Source of the DNA: Nonomuraea solani
GTDB lineage: Bacteria; Actinomycetota; Actinomycetes; Streptosporangiales; Streptosporangiaceae
DNA: 49,830 bases
NCBI RefSeq assembly: GCF_900108335.1
Contig: NZ_FNVT01000041.1
Span: 1 to 49,830, forward strand
Direction: 5' to 3'
Part shown: positions 25,028 through 33,960 of the stretch, piece after piece
Layout of the letters: each line of letters opens with the position of its first letter
Position numbering within the stretch: position 1 is the first letter of the stretch
Translations under genes and position numbers: made by a program
Notes under the pieces: model-generated
The model's input: the letters and a program-made list of their open reading frames with translations, nothing else
What the model was told of the DNA's origin: nothing
The model's database searches: none

Positions 25028-25703
25028 CCGCCCCATCCCTCGCCCCCTCCTCAGTGACGAGGTGTTCCACCGCCTGCGCGACTCCATCGTGCGCGGCGAA
25101 CTGGTGGCCGGCGAGAAGGTCAAGGACGGCGAGCTCGCCGTACGCCTCGGGCTCAGCCGCACTCCCGTACGCGAGGCGCTCGTCCGGCTTGCCGAGATCG
25201 GCCTGGTCGAGGCCAAGCCCGGCGCCTACACCCGCATCACGACCCTCAACCGCCGCGACGTCGAAAAGACTCTGGCCGTCCTGCGCTCCCTCGACCGGCT
25301 CGCCATCGAGACGGCGGTGCCGGTCATGACCGATCAGGACCTGGAGCGCATGCGCGAGGCCAACCGCGACTTCGAACGGGCCGTCGCCGCCGACGACACC
25401 ACCGCGGCCCTCGCCGCCGACGACCGCTTCCACGCCGTCCCCATCGCCGCCGCGGACAACCCCGTGCTCAGCCGGATCGTCGAGCAGCTCCACCCGCAGA
25501 TCCACCGCATCCTCTACCGCAAGTTCTCCACCCTGCTCGGCGGCCGCAACACCATCGAACACCACGACCAGCTCATCGACGTCTGCGCCGGCGGCGACGC
25601 CCGCGCCGCCGCCGAGCTCTCCGGACGGCACTGGTCCGAACGCGGCGGCCACATCAACGAGCTCTTCGACACCGACCAGTTCACGGAATCCGCGATCGCC
25701 TGA
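25017..25703 (+). CDS. GntR-family regulator, FCD subfamily
   Basis: 228 aa. The N-terminal winged helix is at about residues 10-75 (DGELAVRLGLSRTPVREALVRL). A C-terminal all-helical FCD ligand-binding domain follows, with metal-ligand type residues (DDRFH, then HHDQLIDVC and GRHW). FCD regulators usually sense small acids. Its start lies inside the end of the racemase gene (ATGTCACTTGA), so it probably responds to that enzyme's substrate or product. Confidence 0.9.
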   Translation: MSLDRPIPRPLLSDEVFHRLRDSIVRGELVAGEKVKDGELAVRLGLSRTPVREALVRLAEIGLVEAKPGAYTRITTLNRRDVEKTLAVLRSLDRLAIETAVPVMTDQDLERMREANRDFERAVAADDTTAALAADDRFHAVPIAAADNPVLSRIVEQLHPQIHRILYRKFSTLLGGRNTIEHHDQLIDVCAGGDARAAAELSGRHWSERGGHINELFDTDQFTESAIA

Positions 25704-25759
25704 ACCCGGCACGAAATTCCCGCGAACTCCCTTGGTGGCGGGAGTGATACCTTCCCCGA

Positions 25760-26665
25760 ATGATGTACACCTTGGAGCAACTCCGAGGCTTTGTCGCTGT
25801 CGCCGAAGAGCTGCACTTCGGCCGGGCGGCCATGCGGCTTCGCATGACCCAGCCGCCGCTGAGCCGGCAGATTCGCAAACTCGAATCGGCCGTGGGTGTG
25901 CAACTGCTCGAACGTGACAACCGGCGCGTGGCGCTCACGCCGGCCGGTGAGGCATTCCTGGGCGAGGCGCGGCGCATTCTGACCATCGCCGAGGCCGCGT
26001 CTGATCTGGCGCAGCGCGTCCACCTCGGCACCTGCGGCTTGATTCGGCTCGGCTTCACGGCCACGGCCGCGTTCAGCGTCCTCGGCCACATGCTCAACCG
26101 GCTCGAACACGAGCTGCCGGACGTACAGATCGAACTGTTTGAAATGGTGACCCGCGAGCAGGTCGCGGCGCTCGCCGGCGAGGACCTCGACCTCGGGCTG
26201 GCACGCCCGCCGTTCGACCCCGAGTTATTCGATTCGCTGCTGCTGTATCGCGAGGCGCTCCTGCTGGCGGTGCCCGCCGGGCACCGGCTGACCCGGCTCG
26301 ATCGGCCGGCGCACGCCGACGACCTCGCCGCGGAGCCGTTGATCTTCCACGGGCAGCACCGGGCTCGCTACTTCTACGACCTGGTGGTCAGCACCGTGCC
26401 GCTGGCCCAGGAACGCGTGGTGCACAGCGTGAGCCAGGTGCTCACCATGCTGTGGCTGGTGTCCGCCGGACGGGGTATCGCCTTCGTTCCCGCCTCCGCC
26501 GCCCTGAACAACGTCCCGGGCGTGGCGTACGTACCCCTGGCCGGTCGTCATCCCGAACCCGTCGAACTGCACCTGCTGTGGTCGCGGCACTCGCGCAACC
26601 CGGCGCTCGGCCGGGTGCTGCACGTCCTGAAGACCGCTTGCCCCGACGGTCCGCCCAAGCGGTGA
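25760..26665 (+). CDS. LysR-family transcriptional regulator
   Basis: 301 aa. The N-terminal helix-turn-helix is LEQLRGFVAVAEELHFGRAA with MTQPPLSRQIRKLE. The C-terminal two-lobed co-inducer domain starts near residue 90 (IRLGFTATAAF). ATG occurs twice in tandem (25760, 25763). The target is not clear: the nearest downstream gene in the same direction is the mannonate dehydratase-like gene 140 nt on, and a small inverted repeat GTATC-AAAC-GATAC (26710-26723) lies between them. Confidence 0.92.
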   Translation: MMYTLEQLRGFVAVAEELHFGRAAMRLRMTQPPLSRQIRKLESAVGVQLLERDNRRVALTPAGEAFLGEARRILTIAEAASDLAQRVHLGTCGLIRLGFTATAAFSVLGHMLNRLEHELPDVQIELFEMVTREQVAALAGEDLDLGLARPPFDPELFDSLLLYREALLLAVPAGHRLTRLDRPAHADDLAAEPLIFHGQHRARYFYDLVVSTVPLAQERVVHSVSQVLTMLWLVSAGRGIAFVPASAALNNVPGVAYVPLAGRHPEPVELHLLWSRHSRNPALGRVLHVLKTACPDGPPKR

Positions 26666-26805
26666 CCTTGGCGTTCACGGGGGCCGTAGCCACCGGTGAT
26701 GCCATCGCGGTATCAAACGATACGGAGATGCTCTTAGACACGCATCATCAATGCTCCTAGCGTGATCGCGTAGCGCCGACCCCCCCCAAGAAAGCGATTG
26801 CGCAT

Positions 26806-27975
26806 ATGGAATCGAGCAACGTGGATCGCCGATCGCTGTTCCGTGCCGGCGCCGTGACGGCTGGTGCCGGTCTCGCGTCGATGGTGGTCTCGCCGAACCC
26901 CGCCAACGCCCAGGAACGGGGCCAGGGCAACAACGGCAGGCCCCGCATGGTGCTGGGCACCCAGCGGCGCGCGCCGTCCGAGGCCGCGCTCGTGGAGTTC
27001 AAGCGCAACGGCGTCGCCCGCGTGTGCGGCTACCCGGTGGACCCGCCGTACGACCAGAAGACCGGCGATCGCGGCTACTGGCTCGTGTCCGAGGTGGAGC
27101 AGGAGAAGGAGCGCATCGAGAGCCAGGGCCTGCGGATGGACATGGTCGCCCTGCCGTTCCTCGAATCGTCCCTGATCGACAACGACTTCCGTCCCGCGAT
27201 CATGATGGGGAAGAGCCCCGAGCGGGACCGGGACATCGAGGACATCCAGAAGATGATCGAGGCCTGCGGCCGCGCCGGCGTCGGGACGATCAAGTACAAC
27301 ATGAGCATCCTGGGCGTGATGACCACGGGTGAGGTGCCCGGCCGCGGGGGATCGAAGCTGCGCCGGTTTCGTGCGAGCGACCTCGACTACAGCCTGCCGG
27401 ACACGATCGCGGGCAAGGTCGATCCGGACACGTACTGGGAGCGCATCGACTATTTCCTGGAGCGGGTCGTCCCGGTGGCGGAGCAGTACAAGGTGCGCCT
27501 CGCCTGCCACCCCCAGGACCCGGGGACGCCGCCGGGCGGGTACCGCGGCGTGGTGGAGAACGTCCTCAGCGTCCCCGGTGGCAAGGGGCTGTTCACGTTC
27601 CTGAACCTGCGCAGCAACCGCTACCACGGCCTCAACCTCTGCTGCGGGACGCTGGCGGAGATGTTGTGGAACCCGACGCGGGAGATCTACCCCATCGTCC
27701 AGAGGCTGGCCGCGACCAAGCGGGTGTTCAACATCCACCTGCGCAACATCAAGGGACGGCGCAACGACTTCATCGAGACGTGGGGCGACGAGGGCGACAT
27801 CGACCACGCGGAGATCATCAACATCCTGGCCGACGCGGGATACGACGGGGCGGTCGACCCCGACCACGTCCCCGGGAGTGACGGCGACCCGTCGAAGTCG
27901 CAGGCATACGCGCAGGGCTACGGCTACATCCTCGGCATGATCGCGGCCGCCGAACACCGGGCGGCGCGGCGGTAG
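26806..27975 (+). CDS. Tat-exported mannonate dehydratase (UxuA)-like enzyme
   Basis: 389 aa. A Tat signal occupies residues 1-35 (DRRSLFRAGAVTAGAG to NPANA). The rest is a TIM-barrel protein with the metal-site motifs of D-mannonate dehydratase: RLACHPQDPG, LNLCCGT, FNIHLRNIKG and VDPDHVPG. Mannonate dehydratase converts D-mannonate to 2-keto-3-deoxygluconate in the cytoplasm as part of glucuronate catabolism. Export of such an enzyme is unexpected, so the true substrate may be an extracellular acid or sugar. The Shine-Dalgarno is weak. It converges on the aminotransferase gene. Confidence 0.78.
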   Translation: MESSNVDRRSLFRAGAVTAGAGLASMVVSPNPANAQERGQGNNGRPRMVLGTQRRAPSEAALVEFKRNGVARVCGYPVDPPYDQKTGDRGYWLVSEVEQEKERIESQGLRMDMVALPFLESSLIDNDFRPAIMMGKSPERDRDIEDIQKMIEACGRAGVGTIKYNMSILGVMTTGEVPGRGGSKLRRFRASDLDYSLPDTIAGKVDPDTYWERIDYFLERVVPVAEQYKVRLACHPQDPGTPPGGYRGVVENVLSVPGGKGLFTFLNLRSNRYHGLNLCCGTLAEMLWNPTREIYPIVQRLAATKRVFNIHLRNIKGRRNDFIETWGDEGDIDHAEIINILADAGYDGAVDPDHVPGSDGDPSKSQAYAQGYGYILGMIAAAEHRAARR

Positions 27976-27981
27976 CCCCGG

Positions 27982-29157
27982 TCAGGCAAGGGCGGACATG
28001 AACCGGCCGAGCCGCGCGATCCCCTCGCGGAGCTCGTCCGGTGACGCCGCGTACGAGAGCCGGACATGCGTGTCCGCGGTGTGGACGCCGAAGTCCCTGC
28101 CCGGGGTGAGGGCGACGTGCGCCTCGCGCAGCGCTCGCTCACAGAACCGCCAGGACGTCAGCCCGGTGCGGCTCACGTCGAAGTACACGTAGAACGCGCC
28201 GTCGGGCGGGACGGGGACCGGCAGTCCGATCCGGGACAGGCCGTCCAGGACGAGCGCGCGCCGTTCGGCCAGCTCCGCGCGGCGCGCCTCGCAGACGGCC
28301 AGCGACTCAGGGGTGAAGCAGGCGAGCGCGGCGTGCTGGGCGGGCGCGGAGGCGCAGAGGAAGTAGTTCTGGGCCAGGCGTTCCATCGCCGGTACGAGGG
28401 CCTCCGGGACGACGCACCAGCCGAGTCGCCAGCCGGTCATGCCGAAGTACTTGGAGAAGCTGTTGATGACGATGGCGCCGGGATCGGTCGACAGCACGCT
28501 GCGCGGCGGGCGGCCCTGGTCGTCGTGGTCGCTCAGGTTGAGGTAGATCTCGTCGACCAGGCGCCAGGCGTCCCGTTCGCGGGCGAGGTCGCAGATCGCG
28601 GCCAGTTCGCCGGCCGGAACGGAGGTGCCGGTCGGGTTCGACGGGGTGGCGATCATGATCCCGCGGGTGCCGTCCGACCAGCTCGACTTCACCGACGCGG
28701 CGTCCAGTTGGAAGCGGGTTTCGGCGGTGGCGGGGACGAGCGTGACGCGGGCGCCGAAGCTTTCGGCGATCTGCCGGTTGCAGGGGTACGACGGGTCCGC
28801 GATGAGCACCTCGTCGCCCGGGTCGATGAGTGCCGCGGCGGCCAGCACCAGGGCGGCCGAGGCGCCCGCGGTCACGACGACCCGGGCCGGATCGACGTCG
28901 ACGCCGTGCTCGTCGCGGTAGAACCGCGCGATCGCCTGCCGCAGCGCGGGCAGCCCGAGTGCCGCCGTGTACGGCATCGGCCGTCCGTCCGTGACCTCGC
29001 GCAGCGCGTCCAGCACGGCCGGGGGCGCTCCGAAGTCCGGCTCGCCGATGCTGAGCTTGACGACGTGGTGCCCCTGGGCCTCCAGCGTCGCGGCGTGCTT
29101 GCCGAACTCCATCGCGTAGAACGGCGCGACGGCCCGCGCACGTTGCGAGATTCTCAC
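27982..29157 (-). CDS. PLP-dependent class I/II aminotransferase
   Basis: 391-aa fold-type I aminotransferase. GTG 29157 has GGAGG upstream. Recognisable parts are VKLSIGEPDFGAPP, PYTAALGLPALRQAI, the TPSNPTGTSVP segment, the LVDEIY aspartate region, the PLP lysine in NSFSKYFGMTGWRLGW, and the C-terminal Arg in HVRLSYAAS. It converts an amino acid and a 2-oxo acid; specificity cannot be read. It stands alone, converging on the exported mannonate dehydratase-like gene. Confidence 0.92.
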   Translation of the reverse strand: MRISQRARAVAPFYAMEFGKHAATLEAQGHHVVKLSIGEPDFGAPPAVLDALREVTDGRPMPYTAALGLPALRQAIARFYRDEHGVDVDPARVVVTAGASAALVLAAAALIDPGDEVLIADPSYPCNRQIAESFGARVTLVPATAETRFQLDAASVKSSWSDGTRGIMIATPSNPTGTSVPAGELAAICDLARERDAWRLVDEIYLNLSDHDDQGRPPRSVLSTDPGAIVINSFSKYFGMTGWRLGWCVVPEALVPAMERLAQNYFLCASAPAQHAALACFTPESLAVCEARRAELAERRALVLDGLSRIGLPVPVPPDGAFYVYFDVSRTGLTSWRFCERALREAHVALTPGRDFGVHTADTHVRLSYAASPDELREGIARLGRFMSALA

Positions 29158-29321
29158 GCCACGACCTCCGGCTCTTTCATGTGATGGCGACAGTCACGAA
29201 AGGGAAGCTTAGGCGCACTTTGCGGGGAAGTGTTCCTGGCATCCCCCTTTGTCCGTCCGGCGGGCCCTGATACTGCTCCGTGCCGCCCTGTTCCTCAACG
29301 GAGGCTGGGCGGGATAACGGC

Positions 29322-29996
29322 TCAGGCCGGTGGCGGTTCCAGCATGGGTACGAGGAACCGCCGGGCCACCGCGGCCAGTTGCTCGTCGTCATCCAGGTCG
29401 ATGACGGCACTGGGGACTGTCAGGAAAGAGGTGGAGATCCGCACCATCATCTCGGCCACGAGGTCGACGTCAAGGCGGCTCGACACGTTGCCCGCGCGCT
29501 GCTCGCTGCGGAGCTGGCCGGCGACGAAGTGCCGTACGGTGGCGAGGGTCTGCCCACCATCGGCCGTCATGGAGGGGACCAGCAGGTCGGGTTCCGTGGC
29601 GATGAGCCCGCCGATCAGCGGGTTGCCGCGAATGGCCCGCAATGAGCTGACGAAGCCCAGCACCACCCTGTCAGCAGCGGTGCCGGCCTGCTCTATGTCG
29701 ATGAGGAACCGGTCGAAATAGCGGCGGAACTCCCGGCGTACCACGTGTTCGATCAGCGTGTCCTTGGTGTCGAACCGCCGGTAGACCGTGATCCGCGACA
29801 CCTTCGCCCGCCGGGCGACGTCCTCGATGGTGGAGCGCCTGATGCCCATCCGGCAGAACTGCTCGTACGCCGCGTCAAGGATGCGCGTCCGCAGCTCGTC
29901 GCTGTCGCCGACGCGCTCGACGGCATCGCAATAGGCGCGCTCCAGCAGCGAATCCGAGTCCGACAGCGCCATGAACCCGGACAGTACAGACTCCAC
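29322..29996 (-). CDS. TetR-family regulator divergent from Lcp-like oxygenase
   Basis: 224 aa; GTG 29996 with AGGAGG 4 nt upstream. The N-terminal helix-turn-helix is at about residues 35-80 (RILDAAYEQFCRMGIRRSTI, then DVARRAKVSRITVYRRFDTK). A helical ligand-binding domain follows. It is divergent from the MpaB/Lcp-like gene, and the intergenic region holds an 8-bp inverted repeat, so repression of that gene is likely. A TetR-type gene next to lcp is also known in Gordonia rubber degraders. Confidence 0.9.
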   Translation of the reverse strand: MESVLSGFMALSDSDSLLERAYCDAVERVGDSDELRTRILDAAYEQFCRMGIRRSTIEDVARRAKVSRITVYRRFDTKDTLIEHVVRREFRRYFDRFLIDIEQAGTAADRVVLGFVSSLRAIRGNPLIGGLIATEPDLLVPSMTADGGQTLATVRHFVAGQLRSEQRAGNVSSRLDVDLVAEMMVRISTSFLTVPSAVIDLDDDEQLAAVARRFLVPMLEPPPA

Positions 29997-30061
29997 GATG
30001 CCTCCTGTAAGGATTCTGCCTCAAACGCGGTCTTGTGATGCCCGTCACATTGTGCTCTGAT

Positions 30062-30100
30062 GATGATACACAGATTCATGATTTGTTTCTCAGTATCATC
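30062..30100. promoter_or_regulatory. Inverted repeat GATGATAC / GTATCATC between tetR-type and Lcp-like genes
   Basis: Two perfect 8-bp arms (30062-30069 and 30093-30100) are separated by 23 A/T-rich nt, within the divergent promoter region. It is a candidate operator for the adjacent TetR-type regulator. The long spacer is unusual for that family. Confidence 0.5.
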
Positions 30101-30150
30101 CCTTTCTCGCATGCCCGGAGCGGACCCCCCACCTCGAAGGAGTGCTGAGC

Positions 30151-31374
30151 ATGGCAGAGTTGAGCAGGCGCGACGTACTGATCTCGGGCACCGCCATGGG
30201 AGCGCTCGGCGCGTTAGGGATGATCTCCCCGGCCCAGGCGGATTCTCTGGCCGGCGACTGGACCTGGCCGGCCAGTGGTTCGATCGCGGGCTCCGGCAGC
30301 GGCGCCGACCCCCGATGGGTGTGGGACGAAGTGGCCGACCCGCTCCTCGCCTCACTGTTCGACCGCGGTCTCATACCCGAGGTCAACCGGCTGCTGTACG
30401 ACTGGAACCGCAACGACCAGCCCCTGCCCGCCGGCCTGCCGGAGGATCTCCGGGCCTTCATCGAGCAGGCGCGGCAGCTACCGTCATGGGCCGACCCCGC
30501 CAAGCTGGACGCCGCGGCGCGGTTCCACGCGCTCAAGGGCAACTACATCGTCGTCCTCACCATCGTCGGCGCCGGAATGCTGGCCACCGCCATCCCCAAA
30601 GAGGCCCGCGCCGTCTATTACTCCGCGGGCGGCGCGAACCTGAAAGACCGGATCGCCAAGACGAACATCCTGGCGTACGCGGTCAGACCCCAGAACGCCT
30701 GGGGCGCCGGCGGCACGGCCGTGGTCGAGGCCGTGAAGACCCGGCTGGTGCACGCGGCGGTGCGGCACCTGCTCAAGTCGTCCCCTCACTGGTCCGGCCC
30801 CATCCCGATCAGCCAGGAGGACATGCTCGTCACGTGGCACACCCTGGCGACCTACTCCATGCGCGGAATGCGGGACTGGAAGGTCCGCATCTCCTCCGCC
30901 GAGTCCGCGGCGTACCTGCACTCGGTGCAGATGCTGGGCCACATGCTCGGCATCAGGGACGAGTTCCTCCCCGCCACCTGGGACACCTCCTACACCCAGT
31001 CGGACCTGGTCCTGCCCAGGAACATGGGCCCGACCCCGGAAGGGGTGGAACTCAACGCCATCCTGCGGGACATGCTCGCGGAGCTGACCAGCCCCGGCGG
31101 CGTCGACAAGCCTCTCGTCAACGCGTTCGCCAGATACCTCACCGGCGACCAGGTGGCCGGCTGGAACGGCATCCGGCGCGAGCCGCTGTGGGACCCGGTG
31201 ATCAAGACCGCCTGGCCGCTCCTGGTGCAGTTCCGGGAGGGCGTGATCGGGCTGCCGCTGGTGCCCGCCGCCGCCTGGCTCCTCGACGAGATGGTCAAGA
31301 AGTGGACCACGTACTACCTCACCAAGGGCGCGCAAACCAAGATCGTGATCCCGACGGGCAACCGGCCCAGCTGA
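30151..31374 (+). CDS. Tat-exported MpaB/latex-clearing-protein-like oxygenase (DUF2236)
   Basis: 407 aa from ATG 30151 (AAGGAG 8 nt upstream). A Tat signal lies at residues 1-31 (SRRDVLISG followed by a hydrophobic run). The body resembles heme b oxygenases of the Lcp/MpaB family: KTRLVHAAVRHLL contains the candidate proximal His, followed by PISQEDMLVTWHTLATYSM and LHSVQMLGHMLGI. Lcp enzymes cleave cis-1,4-polyisoprene outside the cell. Length, export route and the divergent TetR-type gene match lcp loci, but members of this family with other substrates are common. Confidence 0.75.
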   Translation: MAELSRRDVLISGTAMGALGALGMISPAQADSLAGDWTWPASGSIAGSGSGADPRWVWDEVADPLLASLFDRGLIPEVNRLLYDWNRNDQPLPAGLPEDLRAFIEQARQLPSWADPAKLDAAARFHALKGNYIVVLTIVGAGMLATAIPKEARAVYYSAGGANLKDRIAKTNILAYAVRPQNAWGAGGTAVVEAVKTRLVHAAVRHLLKSSPHWSGPIPISQEDMLVTWHTLATYSMRGMRDWKVRISSAESAAYLHSVQMLGHMLGIRDEFLPATWDTSYTQSDLVLPRNMGPTPEGVELNAILRDMLAELTSPGGVDKPLVNAFARYLTGDQVAGWNGIRREPLWDPVIKTAWPLLVQFREGVIGLPLVPAAAWLLDEMVKKWTTYYLTKGAQTKIVIPTGNRPS

Positions 31375-31430
31375 TCACGCCGCTCGCGTTGACAGGCAGG
31401 CGACCTCGAAGCCCTCTCAGGTCCGGACGA

Positions 31431-32366
31431 TCACTGCGAAGGTTCGCCTACATGGTCTTGCCCTCTGCGCCGCTTCGGGCGTGGCGGGCAAGTCCGTACC
31501 AAGTCGCAAACGCGGACTTCGCCATCCTTCGCGGGGCGCTGGGCCGGCCACGCGACGTCGTCGATCGCGAGCCACGGCGCGACGGCCAGGGCGGTGGGCG
31601 TGAGGCCGGCGAACGCCGTGACCTCGCGGTTGAGGTGGGACTGGTCGACGTAGCCGCTCTCGGTGGCGACACCGGCGGCGGCGTGACCCGCCGCGAGAAG
31701 GTGGGCGGCGTGGTCGAAGCGCACCAGCCGGGCGGCGCGTTTGGGGGTGATGCCGAGCTGGGACCGGAAGCGGGACCACAGGCGCTGGCGGCTCCAGCCG
31801 ACCTCGTCCGCCAGGCCGTCGACCCGTACCCGCCCCCGGCTGGTGAGCGTCCGCCGCCAGGCGTAGGCGACCTGCGGATCGACCGGTGCGTGGGCGCCCA
31901 GCCGCCGGCCGAGGATGTCCGCCGCGATCGTGAACCGTTCGTCCCACGACGCGGCGGCGCGCAGCCTGTCCTCGGCTCGCCCGGCGTCGCGGCCCCAGAC
32001 ATCCGCGAGGGCTACCACCGTCCCGCTGAGCTCGTTCGACGCGCCGAACAGCGCGGCCGCCGCGACCGGCTCCAGCCGGATCTGGAGGCACTCGCCGGCT
32101 CCCCGGCCGGCTGCCCGGAGATCGCCGGGGAGGAGCCCGACGACGACACTGCCGCGCTCGCGCCGGCCACGGGTTTCGTAGACGACGCCTTCTCCCTCGC
32201 TCAGATCGACGAGCAGGGTGACGGACGGGTACGCGACCATGGCGATGTCAGTGAAGGCCGGGGCACGATGGCGGAACCCGGCCATGCTGACCCCCGGCAG
32301 CCGAACCGGCGGGCGTGGGACCGCGACGTCCACCCACGTCCGGTCAGGTGGCGTCCCGGTCGGCAC
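31431..32366 (-). CDS. AraC-family transcriptional regulator
   Basis: 311 aa, GTG start. The N-terminal half is a cupin-like sensor (SVTLLVDLSEGEGVVYETRG, LLPGDLRAAGRGAGECLQIRL). The C-terminal AraC domain is at about residues 175-270 (VDGLADEVGWSRQRLWSRFR, then LLAAGHAAAGVATESGYVDQ). It follows the alpha/beta hydrolase gene by 28 nt in the same direction, so they are probably cotranscribed. It converges with the Lcp-like gene. Confidence 0.88.
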   Translation of the reverse strand: MPTGTPPDRTWVDVAVPRPPVRLPGVSMAGFRHRAPAFTDIAMVAYPSVTLLVDLSEGEGVVYETRGRRERGSVVVGLLPGDLRAAGRGAGECLQIRLEPVAAAALFGASNELSGTVVALADVWGRDAGRAEDRLRAAASWDERFTIAADILGRRLGAHAPVDPQVAYAWRRTLTSRGRVRVDGLADEVGWSRQRLWSRFRSQLGITPKRAARLVRFDHAAHLLAAGHAAAGVATESGYVDQSHLNREVTAFAGLTPTALAVAPWLAIDDVAWPAQRPAKDGEVRVCDLVRTCPPRPKRRRGQDHVGEPSQ

Positions 32367-32394
32367 GTGATCAGTCTAGGTCTCAGGGACCATG

Positions 32395-33204
32395 TCAGCG
32401 CCCCGTTGCCGTGAAGGCCAGCAGCAGTTTGGCGGTCGTCTCGGGCGCTTCCAGCATGGGCAGGTGCCCGACGCCGGGCAGCAGCTCGACCCGCGTGTTC
32501 GGCACCGCGTCGTACTGGTGCGCCGACGACGGCTCCCAGCGGGGATCGGCGGCGCCGAAGATCACCAGCACGGGGACCCCGAGGGCGGCGAGACGCTCGG
32601 GCATGCTCCGTTCGGCGATGTACGCGGTGTTCCGGCGCAGCACCGTCCTCATCACGCGGTAGGTGATGCCCCGTACGCCGGCGACCACGTCGCCCGGGAT
32701 GTCCACGGGGCGAGCGGCCGTCGAGCTGATCCCCTTGCGAATCATGGCATCCGAACGCCTCGACCACAGGAGCGGGCCCAACGGCGGGGCCAGCAGGACC
32801 CGGAGGATGAACGGCTGCCGGAGGAGCGCGCCCGGACGTGGGCCGCTGCTGATCAGTGCGAGCGAACCCACGAGGTCGGGACGTTGTTCGGCGAGCGCGG
32901 TGGCGACGTAGCCGCCGCTGGAGTGCCCGGCCGCGGCGAGGCGCCGGAGGCCGAGGTCGTCCAGCAGCGCCGCCACCCGGTCCGCCTGCGCGGGCACGTC
33001 GTACGACGGCGCGGGCGGGGACTGACCGCAGCCCGGGAGGTCGACCCGGATGACGTGATGGTGGCCGGCCAGTGCCGGGACCACCGGGCTCCAGAAGCCG
33101 CCCGAGGCCCCCGATCCGTGGATGAGCAACAACGGCGGCGCCTGCCGCGGACCGTCATGGACCACGTGCAGCCCATGCGGGTGCTCAATGTCGAACTCAC
33201 TCAT
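32395..33204 (-). CDS. Alpha/beta hydrolase
   Basis: 269 aa from ATG 33204. The oxyanion region is LLIHGSGASGGFW, the nucleophile elbow is AAGHSSGGYVA, the acid is in LVIFGAADPRW, and the catalytic His is in LPGVGHLPMLEAPE. It is cytoplasmic, and the substrate is unknown (ester, lactone or similar). It is the first gene of a pair with the AraC-type regulator. Confidence 0.88.
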   Translation of the reverse strand: MSEFDIEHPHGLHVVHDGPRQAPPLLLIHGSGASGGFWSPVVPALAGHHHVIRVDLPGCGQSPPAPSYDVPAQADRVAALLDDLGLRRLAAAGHSSGGYVATALAEQRPDLVGSLALISSGPRPGALLRQPFILRVLLAPPLGPLLWSRRSDAMIRKGISSTAARPVDIPGDVVAGVRGITYRVMRTVLRRNTAYIAERSMPERLAALGVPVLVIFGAADPRWEPSSAHQYDAVPNTRVELLPGVGHLPMLEAPETTAKLLLAFTATGR

Positions 33205-33378
33205 GCGGGCAGTGTGCACGGGCGGTCGGCCATCGGTCTTGGACAAATGTTCCACCTGTGGAGCGGCTGCGGCACGGCCGCGACCGGCTGTGGAACCGGA
33301 TGTCACGCCTGAGGGTCAGGCGCCGTCCCGGAGGAATCGGCCGGCGAAGGTCAATCCCACACCCACACGGGGGTTCAC

Positions 33379-33864
33379 ATGCAACGCATCAGCAGGAGAA
33401 TGGCGGCGAGTGCCGCGGCGCTCGGCGCCGCGGCGATGGTCGCGGCGACGATCGCGTCCGTCCAGCCGGCCGCCGCCGTGCCCGCGGCCCAGGCGGGCTG
33501 CCAGATCGGATCGTTCGCACTCACGCCGGCGCTCGGCTGGCTGGCGCTGACGGCACCGCGTACGGTCACGGTCTCCAGCGCGCAGTTCATCAAGGCCGAG
33601 GTCACCGCGGACGCCGGGGTCGACGCGGCGGCCGAGATCCGGCTCGGCTGGTCGGTCAACGGGTCGGCGCCGGCCGAGGGCGTGTTCGGGCCGGCCAACT
33701 TCGCCGACCACCAGGAGTTCTTCGAGACCCGCTCGACGTTCGCGCTGGTCAGCGTGGGCGCGGGCACGACCACCATCCAGCCCTTCGTCCGGCTGAGCGG
33801 GGCCGCGAACAAGCGGGCCACCGTGCTGCGCCGCTGCTCCTCCGCGGAGGGTTCGACGAGCTGA
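33379..33864 (+). CDS. Small secreted protein of unknown function
   Basis: 161 aa. The signal peptide covers residues 1-33 (MQRISRRMAASAAALGAAAM to QPAAA). The mature part of about 125 residues starts near AGCQIGSFALTP and ends ATVLRRCSS, so a single disulfide between the two cysteines is possible. It looks like a beta-rich domain. No family was recognised. It stands alone and is followed by a strong hairpin. Confidence 0.7.
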   Translation: MQRISRRMAASAAALGAAAMVAATIASVQPAAAVPAAQAGCQIGSFALTPALGWLALTAPRTVTVSSAQFIKAEVTADAGVDAAAEIRLGWSVNGSAPAEGVFGPANFADHQEFFETRSTFALVSVGAGTTTIQPFVRLSGAANKRATVLRRCSSAEGSTS

Positions 33865-33881
33865 CGGGCGAGACACGCTGA

Positions 33882-33912
33882 GGATCGAGGCGGCGCCGGG
33901 CCGCCTCGATCC
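33882..33912. terminator. Bidirectional terminator hairpin
   Basis: A perfect 13-bp stem (GGATCGAGGCGGC at 33882-33894 with its complement at 33900-33912) and a 5-nt loop. It sits between the convergent secreted-protein and MBL-fold genes and has no T-run, as is common in actinobacteria. Confidence 0.8.
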
Positions 33913-33960
33913 GGTACGTGACGAGCGCACCTCGCGGGGGCGTGCGTTCGATCACAGAAG

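Noticed and set aside
26710..26723. GTATC-AAAC-GATAC as a LysR operator
   Set aside because: The dyad is short and does not show a T-N11-A layout; noted only in the LysR entry.
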